Assembly (NCBI RefSeq): GCF_001580615.1
Contig: NZ_LHZC01000051.1
Span: forward strand, 62,001-126,000
DNA from: Acetobacter malorum
GTDB lineage: Bacteria > Pseudomonadota > Alphaproteobacteria > Acetobacterales > Acetobacteraceae
Length of the DNA: 64,000 bases
Reading direction: 5' to 3'
Under the pieces are notes generated by a model. That model was given only the letters and a program-made list of their open reading frames with translations. It was not told where the DNA came from and made no database searches. The translations under genes were made by a program, and so were the position numbers. Below, piece after piece: positions 44,743 to 53,890 of this stretch. Position 1 is the stretch's first letter. The number at the start of each line of letters is the position of its first letter.

Positions 44743-45687
44743 ATGAGTGACCATCCAGTTCTGACCGGCCTTCCTGATGAGATGAGCGAGCAGGCCGCTA
44801 CAGCGTTCAACACCCTGCGGGGCGGTCCGGACTGGCAGATTTCCCCCCACGTTGCCGTGCCAGCCCTGAGCAAGGCAGCACTTTTCATTCTGGTTAAAGA
44901 CGAAGCCGATATGATCGGCCAGAATTTACGCCACCATTACCAGTTGGGTTTCCGCCGCTTTTTTATTCTCGATAATAACAGCACAGATGGCACAACAGAC
45001 ATCATCATGCAGTTCCGGCAAGATCACCCGGATGCAGGTGTCTTCTGCGCGCTTGATTATCAGGTTGCCTATTATCAGGCATCCAAGATGAAGGCGCTGG
45101 AGCAGTTCATGCTGCTCTACCTTGAACATGACGAGATACCTGTTGAATGGGTATTTTTTGTCGATGCAGACGAATTAATAACCTGCTGCACCCGGAATGC
45201 AGACCAGAGCGCTGAAACATTCAACGCCATGCTGGAAGACCCTGCTGTGTCCATGCTGGTTTTCCATTGGGCTCAGGCTGCGCTTGTCTCTCCAGAGGGG
45301 TACCCTGTTCCGTTCGGCCCGACATTAAATGATACGCCGATTGCTGTTTGGCCGACCATGAAAGTGCGCGTCACCAAAGTAGCCTACCGGTTACGGCAAG
45401 GGTTAAGTCCTGTTACAGGCAATCACTTTGTGGAACAGTTCAACCAGCCTCCCTCTGCAATCCGCATCATGGTTGAAGCTGGCTTTTGTATCCTGCATTT
45501 CCCTATGCGGTCCCAAGAGCAGGTAAAGAAAAAAATTCTGAATGGCTTTAACGCTTTACAAGCCAGCAAACAGCCTGATTACGTTGGAGAACACTGGCGC
45601 ACCTACTACTCCTGGTACAAGCAAGGCGGAGAGAATGTCTTAATGGGCCTTCTCCGTGATCATATCCGATCCTGCATCCGCCCTTGA
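44743..45687 (+). CDS. Glycosyltransferase family 2-like protein (Glyco_tranf_2_4)
   Basis: 314 residues. ALFILVKDEADMIGQNLRHH, FFILDNNSTDGTTD and EWVFFVDADELIT define the GT2-like nucleotide-sugar fold with a DAD divalent-metal site. MKALEQFMLLYLEHDE and later HFPMRSQEQVKKKILNGFNA are typical of the PF13704 group of exopolysaccharide-associated transferases. No membrane segment, so it is cytosolic. AAGAAAG precedes ATG 44743. It sits between the SCO-like and acyl-CoA dehydrogenase-like genes on the same strand, and co-transcription is possible. Confidence 0.8.
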   Translation: MSDHPVLTGLPDEMSEQAATAFNTLRGGPDWQISPHVAVPALSKAALFILVKDEADMIGQNLRHHYQLGFRRFFILDNNSTDGTTDIIMQFRQDHPDAGVFCALDYQVAYYQASKMKALEQFMLLYLEHDEIPVEWVFFVDADELITCCTRNADQSAETFNAMLEDPAVSMLVFHWAQAALVSPEGYPVPFGPTLNDTPIAVWPTMKVRVTKVAYRLRQGLSPVTGNHFVEQFNQPPSAIRIMVEAGFCILHFPMRSQEQVKKKILNGFNALQASKQPDYVGEHWRTYYSWYKQGGENVLMGLLRDHIRSCIRP

Positions 45688-45699
45688 AATAGAGACAGC

Positions 45700-46833
45700 A
45701 TGCCACAGTCCCTTTCCATCTTATCTGACCTTGTAAGCCGTTTTTCCAGCCGGGCAGCCGCTTATGACCAATCGGGCGAGATTGCACTGGATAATCTGGC
45801 AGACTTACACAAAGCCGGGCTACTGGCATTAACGGTTTCCTCCCGGTATGGCGGCGGTGGAAAAGGGCTACGGGACGTGCTGCCCCTTATCGGCACACTG
45901 GCGCAGGGAGACCCGTCCACCACCCTTATTCTGGCCATGCAGTGCCTGCACCATGCCAGCATTGCGGCAGACCCGCACTGGCCGGAAGACGTGCGCCGCA
46001 TAGTCTCAGAAGCTGCTGTGCAGGACGGCGCTCTTCTGAATGCCCTGCGGGTGGAGCCGGACCTCGGAACTCCCTCGCGCGGCGGGATTCCTGCCACACG
46101 CGTCAGCCAGAAAGACGGGCAGTGGGTGCTGAATGGGTGCAAGATTTATTCCACAGGCTCCACGGCTCTGCGCTGGGGCATTGTATGGGCCGCGACCGAT
46201 GAGGAAACACCGCGCACAGGCCATGTTCTGGTGCCGCTGGATACACCGGGAGTGCGCATAGAGCGCACATGGGACCAGCTCGGTATGCGGGCAACGGGGA
46301 GCCACACCATTCATTTTGAGAATGTGGTCCTGCCGGAAGCCTTTCTTGTCGATTTACGAAAACCAGAAGACTGGCGTGGTGCCGGGCAGGACCTGACGCT
46401 CTGGCATGCGCTGCTGATTGCCGCCTTGTATGATGGTGTCGCGCGGTCTGCGCGGGACTGGCTTGTTACCTTCCTGCATGCCCGTGTGCCTGCCAATCTG
46501 GGTAAACCTCTTTCCTCCCTGCCCCGTTTTCAGATTGTAATGGGTGAGATTGAAGCCTTGCTGCTGACCAACAGGGCAATGCTGGCGGATGCGCTGGCAC
46601 GGTATGATCTGGGGCAATGCAGCGTGACAGACGCTAATCTGATTAAACATGTGGTGACAGACAACGCCATTCGCAGCGTGGAAACAGGCGTGGCGGCGAT
46701 TGGCAACCCGGCTCTTAGCCGCTCCAATCCGCTGGAGCGGCACTTACGCGACGTTTTGTGCGCACGCATTCACACACCACAGGCAGATACCGCCCTGAGT
46801 GCTGCCGGGCGTGCTGCTTTAGGTGACGTGTAG
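45700..46833 (+). CDS. Acyl-CoA dehydrogenase-fold flavoprotein (SfnB/DszC type)
   Basis: 377 residues. GLLALTVSSRYGGGGKGLRD and LIGTLAQGDPSTTLILAMQ near the N-terminus, NGCKIYSTGSTALRWGIVWA in the beta domain and WDQLGMRATGSHTIHFENV before the C-terminal helices fit the acyl-CoA dehydrogenase fold. The branch is that of SfnB, DszC and related FMN-dependent sulfur- or organic-acid oxidising monooxygenases rather than mitochondrial-type dehydrogenases. The usual catalytic Glu is not apparent. It is followed 160 bp later by a complete peptide-type ABC importer, an arrangement seen in loci for sulfur-containing compounds. Substrate inferred weakly. Confidence 0.78.
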   Translation: MPQSLSILSDLVSRFSSRAAAYDQSGEIALDNLADLHKAGLLALTVSSRYGGGGKGLRDVLPLIGTLAQGDPSTTLILAMQCLHHASIAADPHWPEDVRRIVSEAAVQDGALLNALRVEPDLGTPSRGGIPATRVSQKDGQWVLNGCKIYSTGSTALRWGIVWAATDEETPRTGHVLVPLDTPGVRIERTWDQLGMRATGSHTIHFENVVLPEAFLVDLRKPEDWRGAGQDLTLWHALLIAALYDGVARSARDWLVTFLHARVPANLGKPLSSLPRFQIVMGEIEALLLTNRAMLADALARYDLGQCSVTDANLIKHVVTDNAIRSVETGVAAIGNPALSRSNPLERHLRDVLCARIHTPQADTALSAAGRAALGDV

Positions 46834-46993
46834 GGACAAAGACCTCTTCGCTTTATCGGCAATTTTTCAAATTCCAAGCATAACTGTTTTTCTTCTCAAT
46901 CTTAAAAGCAGTTTTATCATGGTATGCGGTTTCTGCATTGCCGGGCACGGAGCGCCCTTTTAAGGTCTCTCCCCAGTGCGTGGGGTGTGAAAC

Positions 46994-48718
46994 ATGGTGC
47001 AGAAGCGGTTTTTTGCTATGGGGTGTGTGCTGGCTGCTCTGTGCGCAGCTTCTGGTTCGCCCTCATTTGCGCAAGCCGAACTCACCACAGCGCCGACGCC
47101 ACGCCCTGCTCCCATATCCTCTGACTCTCACAAAGGCGGCACCCTCCGGCTGGCTGCGCAAAATTCAGGGGGCACGCTGGACCCGCAGGTCTCTTATATT
47201 TCTCTTATCAAGCAACTCGAAACGCCCGTTTATGACGGGCTTCTAGCTTTCCCCAAATTTGCAGGCTCCGCAGCACAACCTGTTATCGCCAATCTGGCAG
47301 AAGTTGTTCCACAGCCAGAAGATGGAGGACGAACCTATCGGTTTACGCTTCGTCCCAATCTGCATTTTTCCAATGGGCAGGTTGTGCGTGTGGAGGATGT
47401 TGCCGCGTCTTTCCGCCGTCTCTTCAAAGTCGGCAGCCCGACTGCCGGACCGTATTACAGTCATATCGTGGGGGCAGACGCCTGCCTGCACGACCCGGCC
47501 CGTTGCACACTAGCTGGCGGCATAGAGACTGATCCGACCACCCGCACCATCACCTTCCATCTGACGCAACCGGACGCCGAATTTCTGGACCGTCTGGCTT
47601 GGTTTCATGCCGCCATTCTCCCAGCCAGCACACCGCCGCATGATACCGGGAACACGGCCCCTCCGGGCACCGGACCGTATCGGGTGACACGCTATGATCC
47701 TGCCACCGGCATGGTGCTGGAACGCAACCCGTATTTCCGGGAATGGGCGCATGACGCACAACCCGCCGGGTATGTGGATTCCATACAGGTCACGTTCGGG
47801 CTGGACCCGGAAGGCGAAGTAACCGCCATTGAAAATGGCCAGTATGACTGGATGTATGAAGATGTGCCGCTGGACCGGCTGGGCGAAGTCGGTAGCCGCT
47901 ATGCCGGACAAGTGCAGATTTATACGCTACTGCTCTACTATTACGCCGCCCTGAATGTGCGGATGCCGCCCTTCAATTCCCTCAAGGCCCGGCAGGCGCT
48001 GAGCTATGCCATCAACCGGCATGCCATGGTGATCTACCATGGGGGCGCTGCCGTTGCGACGCCCCTCTGCCAGCTTCTGCCGCAGGGTGCGCCGGGTTAT
48101 GAGCCGAGCTGCGCTTACACTAAGGGAGCCTCACCTGCGCATCCACTCCCACAGTGGCAGGCACCAGACCTTGAGGAAGCCCGCAAACTGGTGCGGGAAA
48201 GTGGCACGGCGGGGCAGAAAGTCACGATTATTGCCCCACTGGAAGGGCGTTATGCGGCCATGGCCATGGAACTACGCAGCACTCTGGCCAGTCTGGGCTA
48301 TGACACCTCTGTGCGCAGCATGACGCAAACGGTGCAATTCCCTTACGTGCAGAACAGTGACAACCATGTGCAAATTGCCCTGACAGGATGGAATGCCGAT
48401 TACCCCTCCGCCTCCACGTTCCTGCAAACCCTGTTTACGTGCGCCAGTTTCCGCCCGCATTCCGACAATTCCCCCAACATGTCGGCTTTTTGTAACCCGG
48501 ACATAGATGCGCTGATGAACAAGGCTTCCGCCGCTGCCCTGACCAGCCCGGCAGAGAGCAGGCAGCGCTGGGCGGAGGTGGACCGCGCCCTGATGGCGCA
48601 GGCTCCCGCCGTGCCACTGGTGCAGATCAAACGCGTCAGCCTGTTGTCAAAACGCACGCGTAACGCCATCGTAACACTTAATGATGAAATCCTGCTCTCC
48701 CAGCTTCAGGTCCGATGA
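46994..48718 (+). CDS. ABC transporter substrate-binding protein, family 5 (peptide/nickel type)
   Basis: 574 residues. Signal peptide FAMGCVLAALCAASGSPSFAQA. SBP_bac_5 features: KGGTLRLAAQNSGGTLDPQV, YRFTLRPNLHFSNGQVVRVE, YRVTRYDPATGMVLERNPYF and AYINRHAMVIYHGG-like text near 330. It binds small peptides, nickel chelates or other oligomeric ligands in the periplasm and delivers them to the permeases just downstream. The stop overlaps the first permease ATG (48715-48718). The ligand is unknown; association with the SfnB-like flavoprotein suggests a sulfur or opine-type compound as well as peptides. Confidence 0.88.
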   Translation: MVQKRFFAMGCVLAALCAASGSPSFAQAELTTAPTPRPAPISSDSHKGGTLRLAAQNSGGTLDPQVSYISLIKQLETPVYDGLLAFPKFAGSAAQPVIANLAEVVPQPEDGGRTYRFTLRPNLHFSNGQVVRVEDVAASFRRLFKVGSPTAGPYYSHIVGADACLHDPARCTLAGGIETDPTTRTITFHLTQPDAEFLDRLAWFHAAILPASTPPHDTGNTAPPGTGPYRVTRYDPATGMVLERNPYFREWAHDAQPAGYVDSIQVTFGLDPEGEVTAIENGQYDWMYEDVPLDRLGEVGSRYAGQVQIYTLLLYYYAALNVRMPPFNSLKARQALSYAINRHAMVIYHGGAAVATPLCQLLPQGAPGYEPSCAYTKGASPAHPLPQWQAPDLEEARKLVRESGTAGQKVTIIAPLEGRYAAMAMELRSTLASLGYDTSVRSMTQTVQFPYVQNSDNHVQIALTGWNADYPSASTFLQTLFTCASFRPHSDNSPNMSAFCNPDIDALMNKASAAALTSPAESRQRWAEVDRALMAQAPAVPLVQIKRVSLLSKRTRNAIVTLNDEILLSQLQVR

Positions 48719-49716
48719 CAGCTGAAGCGCCTCCCCCACCCGGCCCCTGGCGGCAGGCCATGCGTGGCCTTGCACGCAACCGCGCGTCCATGGCGGCCCT
48801 TGCCGTTCTGGTGCTCATCACCCTGAGTTGCGTGCTGGCTCCACTGTATGCGCGGGATATTGCCCGGACTGACCCGTTCACCTCCAACGTCGCAGGCAGC
48901 ATCATGCTGGACGGGCACGAGGTGGACATCATGCAGCCAAATGATAATCCGCTGCATCTGGGCCTCAGCCCCATCGGGCCGACCGGCCATGCGGCCTATC
49001 TTCTGGGTGCTGACAGTCAGGGGCGCGATGTCGCGGCCCGTATGTTGTATGGCGGCCGGAATTCCCTGCTGATTTCTTCCTGTGCCGCCGTGCTGTGCCT
49101 GATACTGGCCGCGGCTGCCGGTATTGCCGCAGGCTTTTTTGGCGGGCTGGTGGATGCCGTCCTCTCCCGCCTGATGGATATTATGTGGGCCGTTCCGGTC
49201 TATCTGTTTGCGATCTCGCTCTCCATTGTCACAGTCAGTCAGGGGTTAAAGCTGGGGCCGTTTGTCGTGGAAGCAGATAGTCTGCTGATCCCTATTGTCA
49301 TTATTGCACTGGTCTATGTGCCGTATGCTGCCCGGCCCATCCGCGGACGGGTGCTGGCCTTACGGCAGGCAGAGTTTGTCACCGCAGCCCGATGCCTTGG
49401 CGTGCCGCGCTGGCGAATTGTGCTGTTTGATATTCTGCCGAACGTGACCACCACGCTCGTCGTGCTTGGGCCGTTGCTCATGGCGCTCTCCCTGCTGGCA
49501 GAAAGCGCGCTCTCCTTCCTCTCCATCGGTGTGCAGGCGCCGGCAGCATCATGGGGCACCATTATTCAGGATGGCGAGGGGCTGATTTATACCCGCCCGA
49601 TGGTCGCCATTGCGCCCGGCCTCGCCATTGTGCTGGTGGTGCTGGCGCTGAACATTCTGGGCGACGGCCTGCGGGATGCGCTGGATGTGCGCGATGCCGC
49701 TCGGCGGTCTTCATGA
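48715..49716 (+). CDS. ABC transporter permease (DppC type)
   Basis: 333 residues. N-terminal RGLARNRASMAALAVLVLIT is the OppC_N-type first helix. LGADSQGRDVAARMLYGGRN and the EAA loop TAARCLGVPRWRIVLFDILP are canonical for DppC/OppC permeases of the peptide/nickel family. About six transmembrane segments. It overlaps the substrate-binding gene by 4 bp and is 13 bp from the next permease. A GGAGGG ribosome site for the next gene lies directly after its stop. Confidence 0.9.
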   Translation: MTAEAPPPPGPWRQAMRGLARNRASMAALAVLVLITLSCVLAPLYARDIARTDPFTSNVAGSIMLDGHEVDIMQPNDNPLHLGLSPIGPTGHAAYLLGADSQGRDVAARMLYGGRNSLLISSCAAVLCLILAAAAGIAAGFFGGLVDAVLSRLMDIMWAVPVYLFAISLSIVTVSQGLKLGPFVVEADSLLIPIVIIALVYVPYAARPIRGRVLALRQAEFVTAARCLGVPRWRIVLFDILPNVTTTLVVLGPLLMALSLLAESALSFLSIGVQAPAASWGTIIQDGEGLIYTRPMVAIAPGLAIVLVVLALNILGDGLRDALDVRDAARRSS

Positions 49717-49729
49717 GGAGGGCTGACGC

Positions 49730-50704
49730 ATGATGATGGCACTCCTCCGTCGGCTCGGGCAGACCGTGTTCGTTCTGTTCGGGATTTCAGCGCTCGTGTT
49801 TCTGGTGTTTTTCGCCACACCGGGCGCGGACCCCACAGCCCGTATTGCCGGGCGGAACGCCTCCCCCCAGACCATGGAAAAAGTGCGGCAGGAATACGGG
49901 TTCGACCGCCCTCTGCCTGTGCAATATGCCACCATGATGAAGAAGCTGTTCATCACGCAGGACCTCGCCTCCTATGTGGATCGGGGTGAACTTGTCGTGC
50001 CGGAAATTGCCCGTGCGGCTCCTGTTACGGTTTCTCTGGTGTGTGGGGCGGCTCTTATCTGGGTGGTGCTGTCCATCGCCATGGGCACTATCGCTGCAGC
50101 CATGAAAGGGACATGGGTTGATCGTGGGCTGATGATGCTGGGACTGATCGGCATTTCCATGCCGGTTTTCTGGCTGGGGCAGGTTGCCAACCTCATCACG
50201 CAAAGCCGGTATCATGACACATGGCTGTTCTCATGGGTGCCGGGGCTGGGCTACGTGCCACTGACGGAAAATCCATGGGGGTGGTTCAAGGCGCTGGTCA
50301 TTCCGTGGATTGTGCTGGCCGTCATGTTCATCGGCATTTACAGCCGCGTCTTACGGGCGGATCTGGTGGCTCTCTCCGGCGAGGACTTTATGCGCACGGC
50401 ACGGGCCAAGGGGCTTTCCCCTACCCGTATTCTGCTGCGCCATGGCCTGCGCACCTCTATGGTGACCTTTGTCTCCCTGTTCGGGCTGGATTTTGCGCAG
50501 CTTGTGGGCGGCGGCGCGTTGCTGACGGAAGTAGTGTTTGGACTGCCCGGTGTGGGGCGGCTGACCTATCAGGCGCTCACCAATCTGGACCTGCCGCTGA
50601 TTATGGCCACCGTGATGTATTCCGCTGTGTTTGTGGTGCTAGCTAATGCGGTGGTGGACATCCTTTACCTCTTCCTGGACCCGAGGGTGCGTGATGCCCG
50701 CTGA
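49730..50704 (+). CDS. ABC transporter permease (DppB type)
   Basis: 324 residues. Starts at one of three successive ATGs (49730, 49733, 49739) after GGAGGG. LLRRLGQTVFVLFGISALVF then FFATPGADPTARIAGRNASP and RQEYGFDRPLPVQYATMMKK match the N-terminal part of DppB/OppB permeases. The EAA loop is FMRTARAKGLSPTRILLRHG. The order DppC before DppB is reversed relative to the Escherichia coli dpp operon, which is common in alphaproteobacteria. It forms the channel with the preceding permease. Confidence 0.9.
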   Translation: MMMALLRRLGQTVFVLFGISALVFLVFFATPGADPTARIAGRNASPQTMEKVRQEYGFDRPLPVQYATMMKKLFITQDLASYVDRGELVVPEIARAAPVTVSLVCGAALIWVVLSIAMGTIAAAMKGTWVDRGLMMLGLIGISMPVFWLGQVANLITQSRYHDTWLFSWVPGLGYVPLTENPWGWFKALVIPWIVLAVMFIGIYSRVLRADLVALSGEDFMRTARAKGLSPTRILLRHGLRTSMVTFVSLFGLDFAQLVGGGALLTEVVFGLPGVGRLTYQALTNLDLPLIMATVMYSAVFVVLANAVVDILYLFLDPRVRDAR

Positions 50705-51878
50705 GACCGCCCCTCCGATGGCTGCCCCCTTGCTGGATGTGCGGGACCTGTGCGTCAGCTTTCCCTCCCGTGGGCGCATGATCCCGATTGTGGAACATGT
50801 GTCCTTCACGCTGGGTGAGCGGGATATTCTGGGGCTGGTGGGAGAATCCGGCTCTGGCAAATCCGTCACCGCCATGGCGCTGATGGGGTTGATTGACAGC
50901 CCGGGTGTGCAGATTACCGGCTCAGCCCTGTTCCGGGGGCAGGAACTGGTCGGGCTGCCACAAAAGCAACTCCGTCGCCTGCGCGGGCGCGAGATTGCCA
51001 TGATCTTTCAGGACCCGATGACGGCCTTTACGCCGGTTTACACCATCGGCTGGCAGATTGATGAGCAGATCCGCGCGCATGAGCGACTCTCCCGCAAGCA
51101 GGCCCGTGCCCGCACGGTCGAACTACTGGCAGAAATGGGCGTGCCAGACCCGGCCCGCACGGCAGACCGCTACCCGCATCAGCTTTCCGGGGGGCTGCGG
51201 CAACGCGCCATGATTGCGATGGCGCTTTCCTGCAACCCGTCCCTGCTGATTGCCGATGAACCCACGACAGCGCTGGACGTAACCGTGCAGGCCCAAATTC
51301 TGGAGCTGATCCGCTCCCTGCGCAGCACCTACGGCTCCTCCGTGCTGCTGATTACGCATGACATGGGCGTTGTGGCCGAAACCTGTGATACGACACTCGT
51401 GCTATATTCAGGCAGGGTGGCGGAAACCGGCCCGACAGATGCCCTGTTTGCCCACCCCGGCCACCCTTATACGGCTGCTCTTCTGGCCTCCATCCCGCCG
51501 CTGGATGGTCCACGCCCGCACCGCCTGCCTGCCATTGCCGGAGCCCCCCCACCCCCGCTGGAGCGCCCGGCGGGCTGCGCCTTCGCACCACGCTGCGCCT
51601 ATGTGCATGACACGTGCTTGCCCGCTCCACCTCCGCCACTGGTGCCGACGGGGTATCATCCTCTGACTGCTCAACCGGACGAAGCAAGCGCCCATACCTC
51701 GGCTGCTGGCACATCGCCCCCCCCTGTCCAGTTTGCCGCCTGCGTTCTTCCGGCAGAAGGCACACCCTTGCCGGCCCGGCTAACGCACAGTGAGCTTTCC
51801 ACAAAGCCTAACTTTGACACTCCGGATCAGGCCCTCCCGCCCCCAACTTCATTCTCTTCCGGGGAGGCACATCAGTGA
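50694..51878 (+). CDS. ABC transporter ATP-binding protein (DppD type) with long C-terminal tail
   Basis: 394 residues from ATG 50694, overlapping the permease stop by 11 bp; the upstream frame part lies inside the permease gene. Walker [17 protein letters not shown], signature [17 protein letters not shown], Walker [13 protein letters not shown], and the oligopeptide C-terminal Cys cluster [14 protein letters not shown], which often binds an iron-sulfur cluster. After the domain come about 75 residues rich in Pro, Ser and Thr with no family counterpart, a disordered tail beyond the usual 330 aa. The stop overlaps the next gene by 4 bp. Confidence 0.9.
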   Translation: MPAETAPPMAAPLLDVRDLCVSFPSRGRMIPIVEHVSFTLGERDILGLVGESGSGKSVTAMALMGLIDSPGVQITGSALFRGQELVGLPQKQLRRLRGREIAMIFQDPMTAFTPVYTIGWQIDEQIRAHERLSRKQARARTVELLAEMGVPDPARTADRYPHQLSGGLRQRAMIAMALSCNPSLLIADEPTTALDVTVQAQILELIRSLRSTYGSSVLLITHDMGVVAETCDTTLVLYSGRVAETGPTDALFAHPGHPYTAALLASIPPLDGPRPHRLPAIAGAPPPPLERPAGCAFAPRCAYVHDTCLPAPPPPLVPTGYHPLTAQPDEASAHTSAAGTSPPPVQFAACVLPAEGTPLPARLTHSELSTKPNFDTPDQALPPPTSFSSGEAHQ

Positions 51879-52942
51879 CCAGTTCAGTACCCCCCGCCCC
51901 CACCGCCACAAGCACGCATGCCAGTGCCAGTGCCAGTGCCAGTGCCAGTGCCAGTGCCAGTGCCAGTGCCAGTGCCAGACCGCTGCTGGAAGTGCGAGAC
52001 GTGCGCAAGACTTATCATCTGCCGCGCGGGCAAACCCTGAAGGCGGTTGATGGGATTTCGCTCTCTGTCATGCCGGGAGAAGTGCTGGGGCTGGTTGGAG
52101 AATCCGGCTGCGGCAAGTCCACGCTGGGCCGGTGCCTGCTTCGGCTGATGGATGTTTCTTCCGGGGAGATTCTGTTTGAGGGGCAGGATATCACCCATCT
52201 GAAAGAACGCGCCCTCCGCCCCTTACGGCAGCGGATGCAGATGGTGTTTCAGGACTCTTATGCCTCGCTCAATCCGCGCCGTCGCATTGGGGACTTGCTG
52301 GCCGAGCCACTCAAGGTTCATCCCGGCCCAGACGGGCGCAAGCGGGCTCGCGCGACCATCATCAACCGCCTGCATGAACTGATGGATCTGGTCAGTCTCC
52401 CTGTTGGAGCACTGGACCGTTATGCGCACGAATTTTCCGGCGGCCAGAGGCAACGTATCAATATCGCCCGCGCTTTGGCCCTCTCTCCTCGGCTGGTGGT
52501 GGCGGATGAGCCCGTGTCCGCGCTGGATGTTTCCGTGCAGGCGCAGATTGTTAATCTGTTTGCCGACCTTCAGGCCCGGCTGGGGCTGACGTACGTGTTT
52601 GTTGCGCATGATCTGGCCGTAGTGCGGCAGATTTCCACCCGCGTGGCCGTCATGTATCTCGGCGCTGTGGTGGAACTGGGCGAGACAGATGCCGTGCTGC
52701 ACCGCCCCGCGCACCCGTATTCTGCAGCACTGACGGCTGCCGTGCCCCGCCCTATGGTGGGTGCTGTCCGCGCGGCGCCACTGGGCGGCGACATTCCCAG
52801 CCCGGTGGCACGCCCCGCAGGCTGCCGCTTTCATACGCGCTGCCCGTTTGTGCAGGACCGCTGCCGAACAGAAGAACCAGTCCTGCGCAAGATCGGACCG
52901 AGCCATTCTGTCGCGTGTCATTTTCCACTGGCAGAAGGCTGA
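51875..52942 (+). CDS. ABC transporter ATP-binding protein (DppF type) with Ala-Ser repeat linker
   Basis: 355 residues. Residues 1-35 are a Pro/Thr/Ser region followed by about nine Ala-Ser dipeptides encoded by tandem GCCAGT. The ABC domain follows: GESGCGKSTLGRCLLRL, HEFSGGQRQRINIARALALS, VVADEPVSALDVSVQAQIV and the C-terminal cysteine cluster CRFHTRCPFVQDRC. It energises the importer with DppD. The start overlaps the dppD-type stop (ATGA). The unusual N-terminal linker is not part of the ABC domain and is expected to vary in length by slippage. Confidence 0.92.
   Translation: MTSSVPPAPTATSTHASASASASASASASASASARPLLEVRDVRKTYHLPRGQTLKAVDGISLSVMPGEVLGLVGESGCGKSTLGRCLLRLMDVSSGEILFEGQDITHLKERALRPLRQRMQMVFQDSYASLNPRRRIGDLLAEPLKVHPGPDGRKRARATIINRLHELMDLVSLPVGALDRYAHEFSGGQRQRINIARALALSPRLVVADEPVSALDVSVQAQIVNLFADLQARLGLTYVFVAHDLAVVRQISTRVAVMYLGAVVELGETDAVLHRPAHPYSAALTAAVPRPMVGAVRAAPLGGDIPSPVARPAGCRFHTRCPFVQDRCRTEEPVLRKIGPSHSVACHFPLAEG
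51920..51978 (+). repeat. In-frame hexanucleotide tandem repeat
   Basis: GCCAGT repeated nine times (51920-51973) and a partial tenth. Each unit encodes Ala-Ser, so changes in copy number lengthen the linker without a frameshift. Purity of the repeat suggests recent slippage. Confidence 0.9.
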
Positions 52943-52961
52943 GCGGCCCAGTATGCAGAAA

Positions 52962-52981
52962 AGCCCTCATCTTGCAGGGCT
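52962..52981 (+). terminator. Weak hairpin after the ABC importer operon
   Basis: AGCCCT (52962-52967) and AGGGCT (52976-52981) form a 6-bp stem with an 8-nt loop, no T-run. Confidence 0.3.
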
Positions 52982-53011
52982 ATCACTCTGACGGATAAAG
53001 CCTGAGCCCGC

Positions 53012-53779
53012 ATGTTCCGCCTCTCTGCTTTAAGCGCCTGTGTGCGTTTTTATGCCTCCCTGCTGGGAATTGCCGTTATTTTTCTGGCACTGGATGCCGG
53101 GGCTTTTGTCCTGCGAAGCCTGCTGCCAGAAGGGCCTCGGCGGCGGAGACTGGGCCGTTTCTGGCTCTATCATGTTGCTCGTTTTTCCGTGCGTTTTCTT
53201 CACATCATGGGCATTCTGGAGTGTGACCTGCGTGACCTTGCTGCCATCCGGCAGGAAACCGGGCTGGTACTGGTTGCCAACCATCCCTCCCGTCTGGACA
53301 GCCTGATTCTGGCCGCGGCCCTGCCCCGGCTGGTCTGTGTGACAAAAGCGTCCATCTGGGAACGCCCTTCGCTGGGTAGCACCCTCCGCACGGCAGGCTA
53401 TATCCGGCATGATAGTTTGTTAAAGCTCATTGGCCCCGCCACAGACAGCCTGAAAGAAGGCTGCCAGCTTCTGCTCTTTCCCGAAGGTACACGCTCCCGT
53501 GCCGGCGCAGAGCCGGGAGCGTTTCAGCCGGGCTTTGCCGCCATTGCGCAACGCACCCGCTCCGCTGTGCAACCCATCCTGATTGAAACGAACTCCCCCT
53601 ACCTGTCTCAGGGCTGGCCCTTCCTGCGGCGGCCTCCACTCCCCATGCGCTACAGGATCCATCTTGCCCCACGCTTCCCCGCTCCTGCCCGTGACGAAGC
53701 CAGTGGACGCGCTCTGGTGGAAACAACAGAAACACTGCTGAAACAGGGGCTAACGCAAACAACGTTACGAGATACGTGA
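53012..53779 (+). CDS. plsC: 1-acylglycerol-3-phosphate acyltransferase
   Basis: 255 residues with a hydrophobic N-terminal segment (YASLLGIAVIFLALDAGAF). The acyltransferase motif is ANHPSRLDSLILAAAL, H-x4-D with His91 and Asp96, and block III is LLFPEGTRSRAG. It acylates lysophosphatidic acid to phosphatidic acid at the inner membrane. The reading frame starts 69 bp after the importer operon on the same strand. No lipid A-type features such as the LpxL group are present. Acyl-chain or head-group preference cannot be told. Confidence 0.85.
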   Translation: MFRLSALSACVRFYASLLGIAVIFLALDAGAFVLRSLLPEGPRRRRLGRFWLYHVARFSVRFLHIMGILECDLRDLAAIRQETGLVLVANHPSRLDSLILAAALPRLVCVTKASIWERPSLGSTLRTAGYIRHDSLLKLIGPATDSLKEGCQLLLFPEGTRSRAGAEPGAFQPGFAAIAQRTRSAVQPILIETNSPYLSQGWPFLRRPPLPMRYRIHLAPRFPAPARDEASGRALVETTETLLKQGLTQTTLRDT

Positions 53780-53890
53780 CGACTTGCAGATCGAAAATCA
53801 GAGCACAGAAGCAGAAAATTTTACCAAAATACCATTCTGCTTTATGAAAGTGGACCCTGATAGCCTATTTTTCTTTCTGGATATTTCGTG

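Noticed and set aside
51920-51978. Tandem repeat as CRISPR or regulatory array
   Set aside because: Units are six bases, without spacers, and are in frame coding Ala-Ser inside an ABC ATPase.
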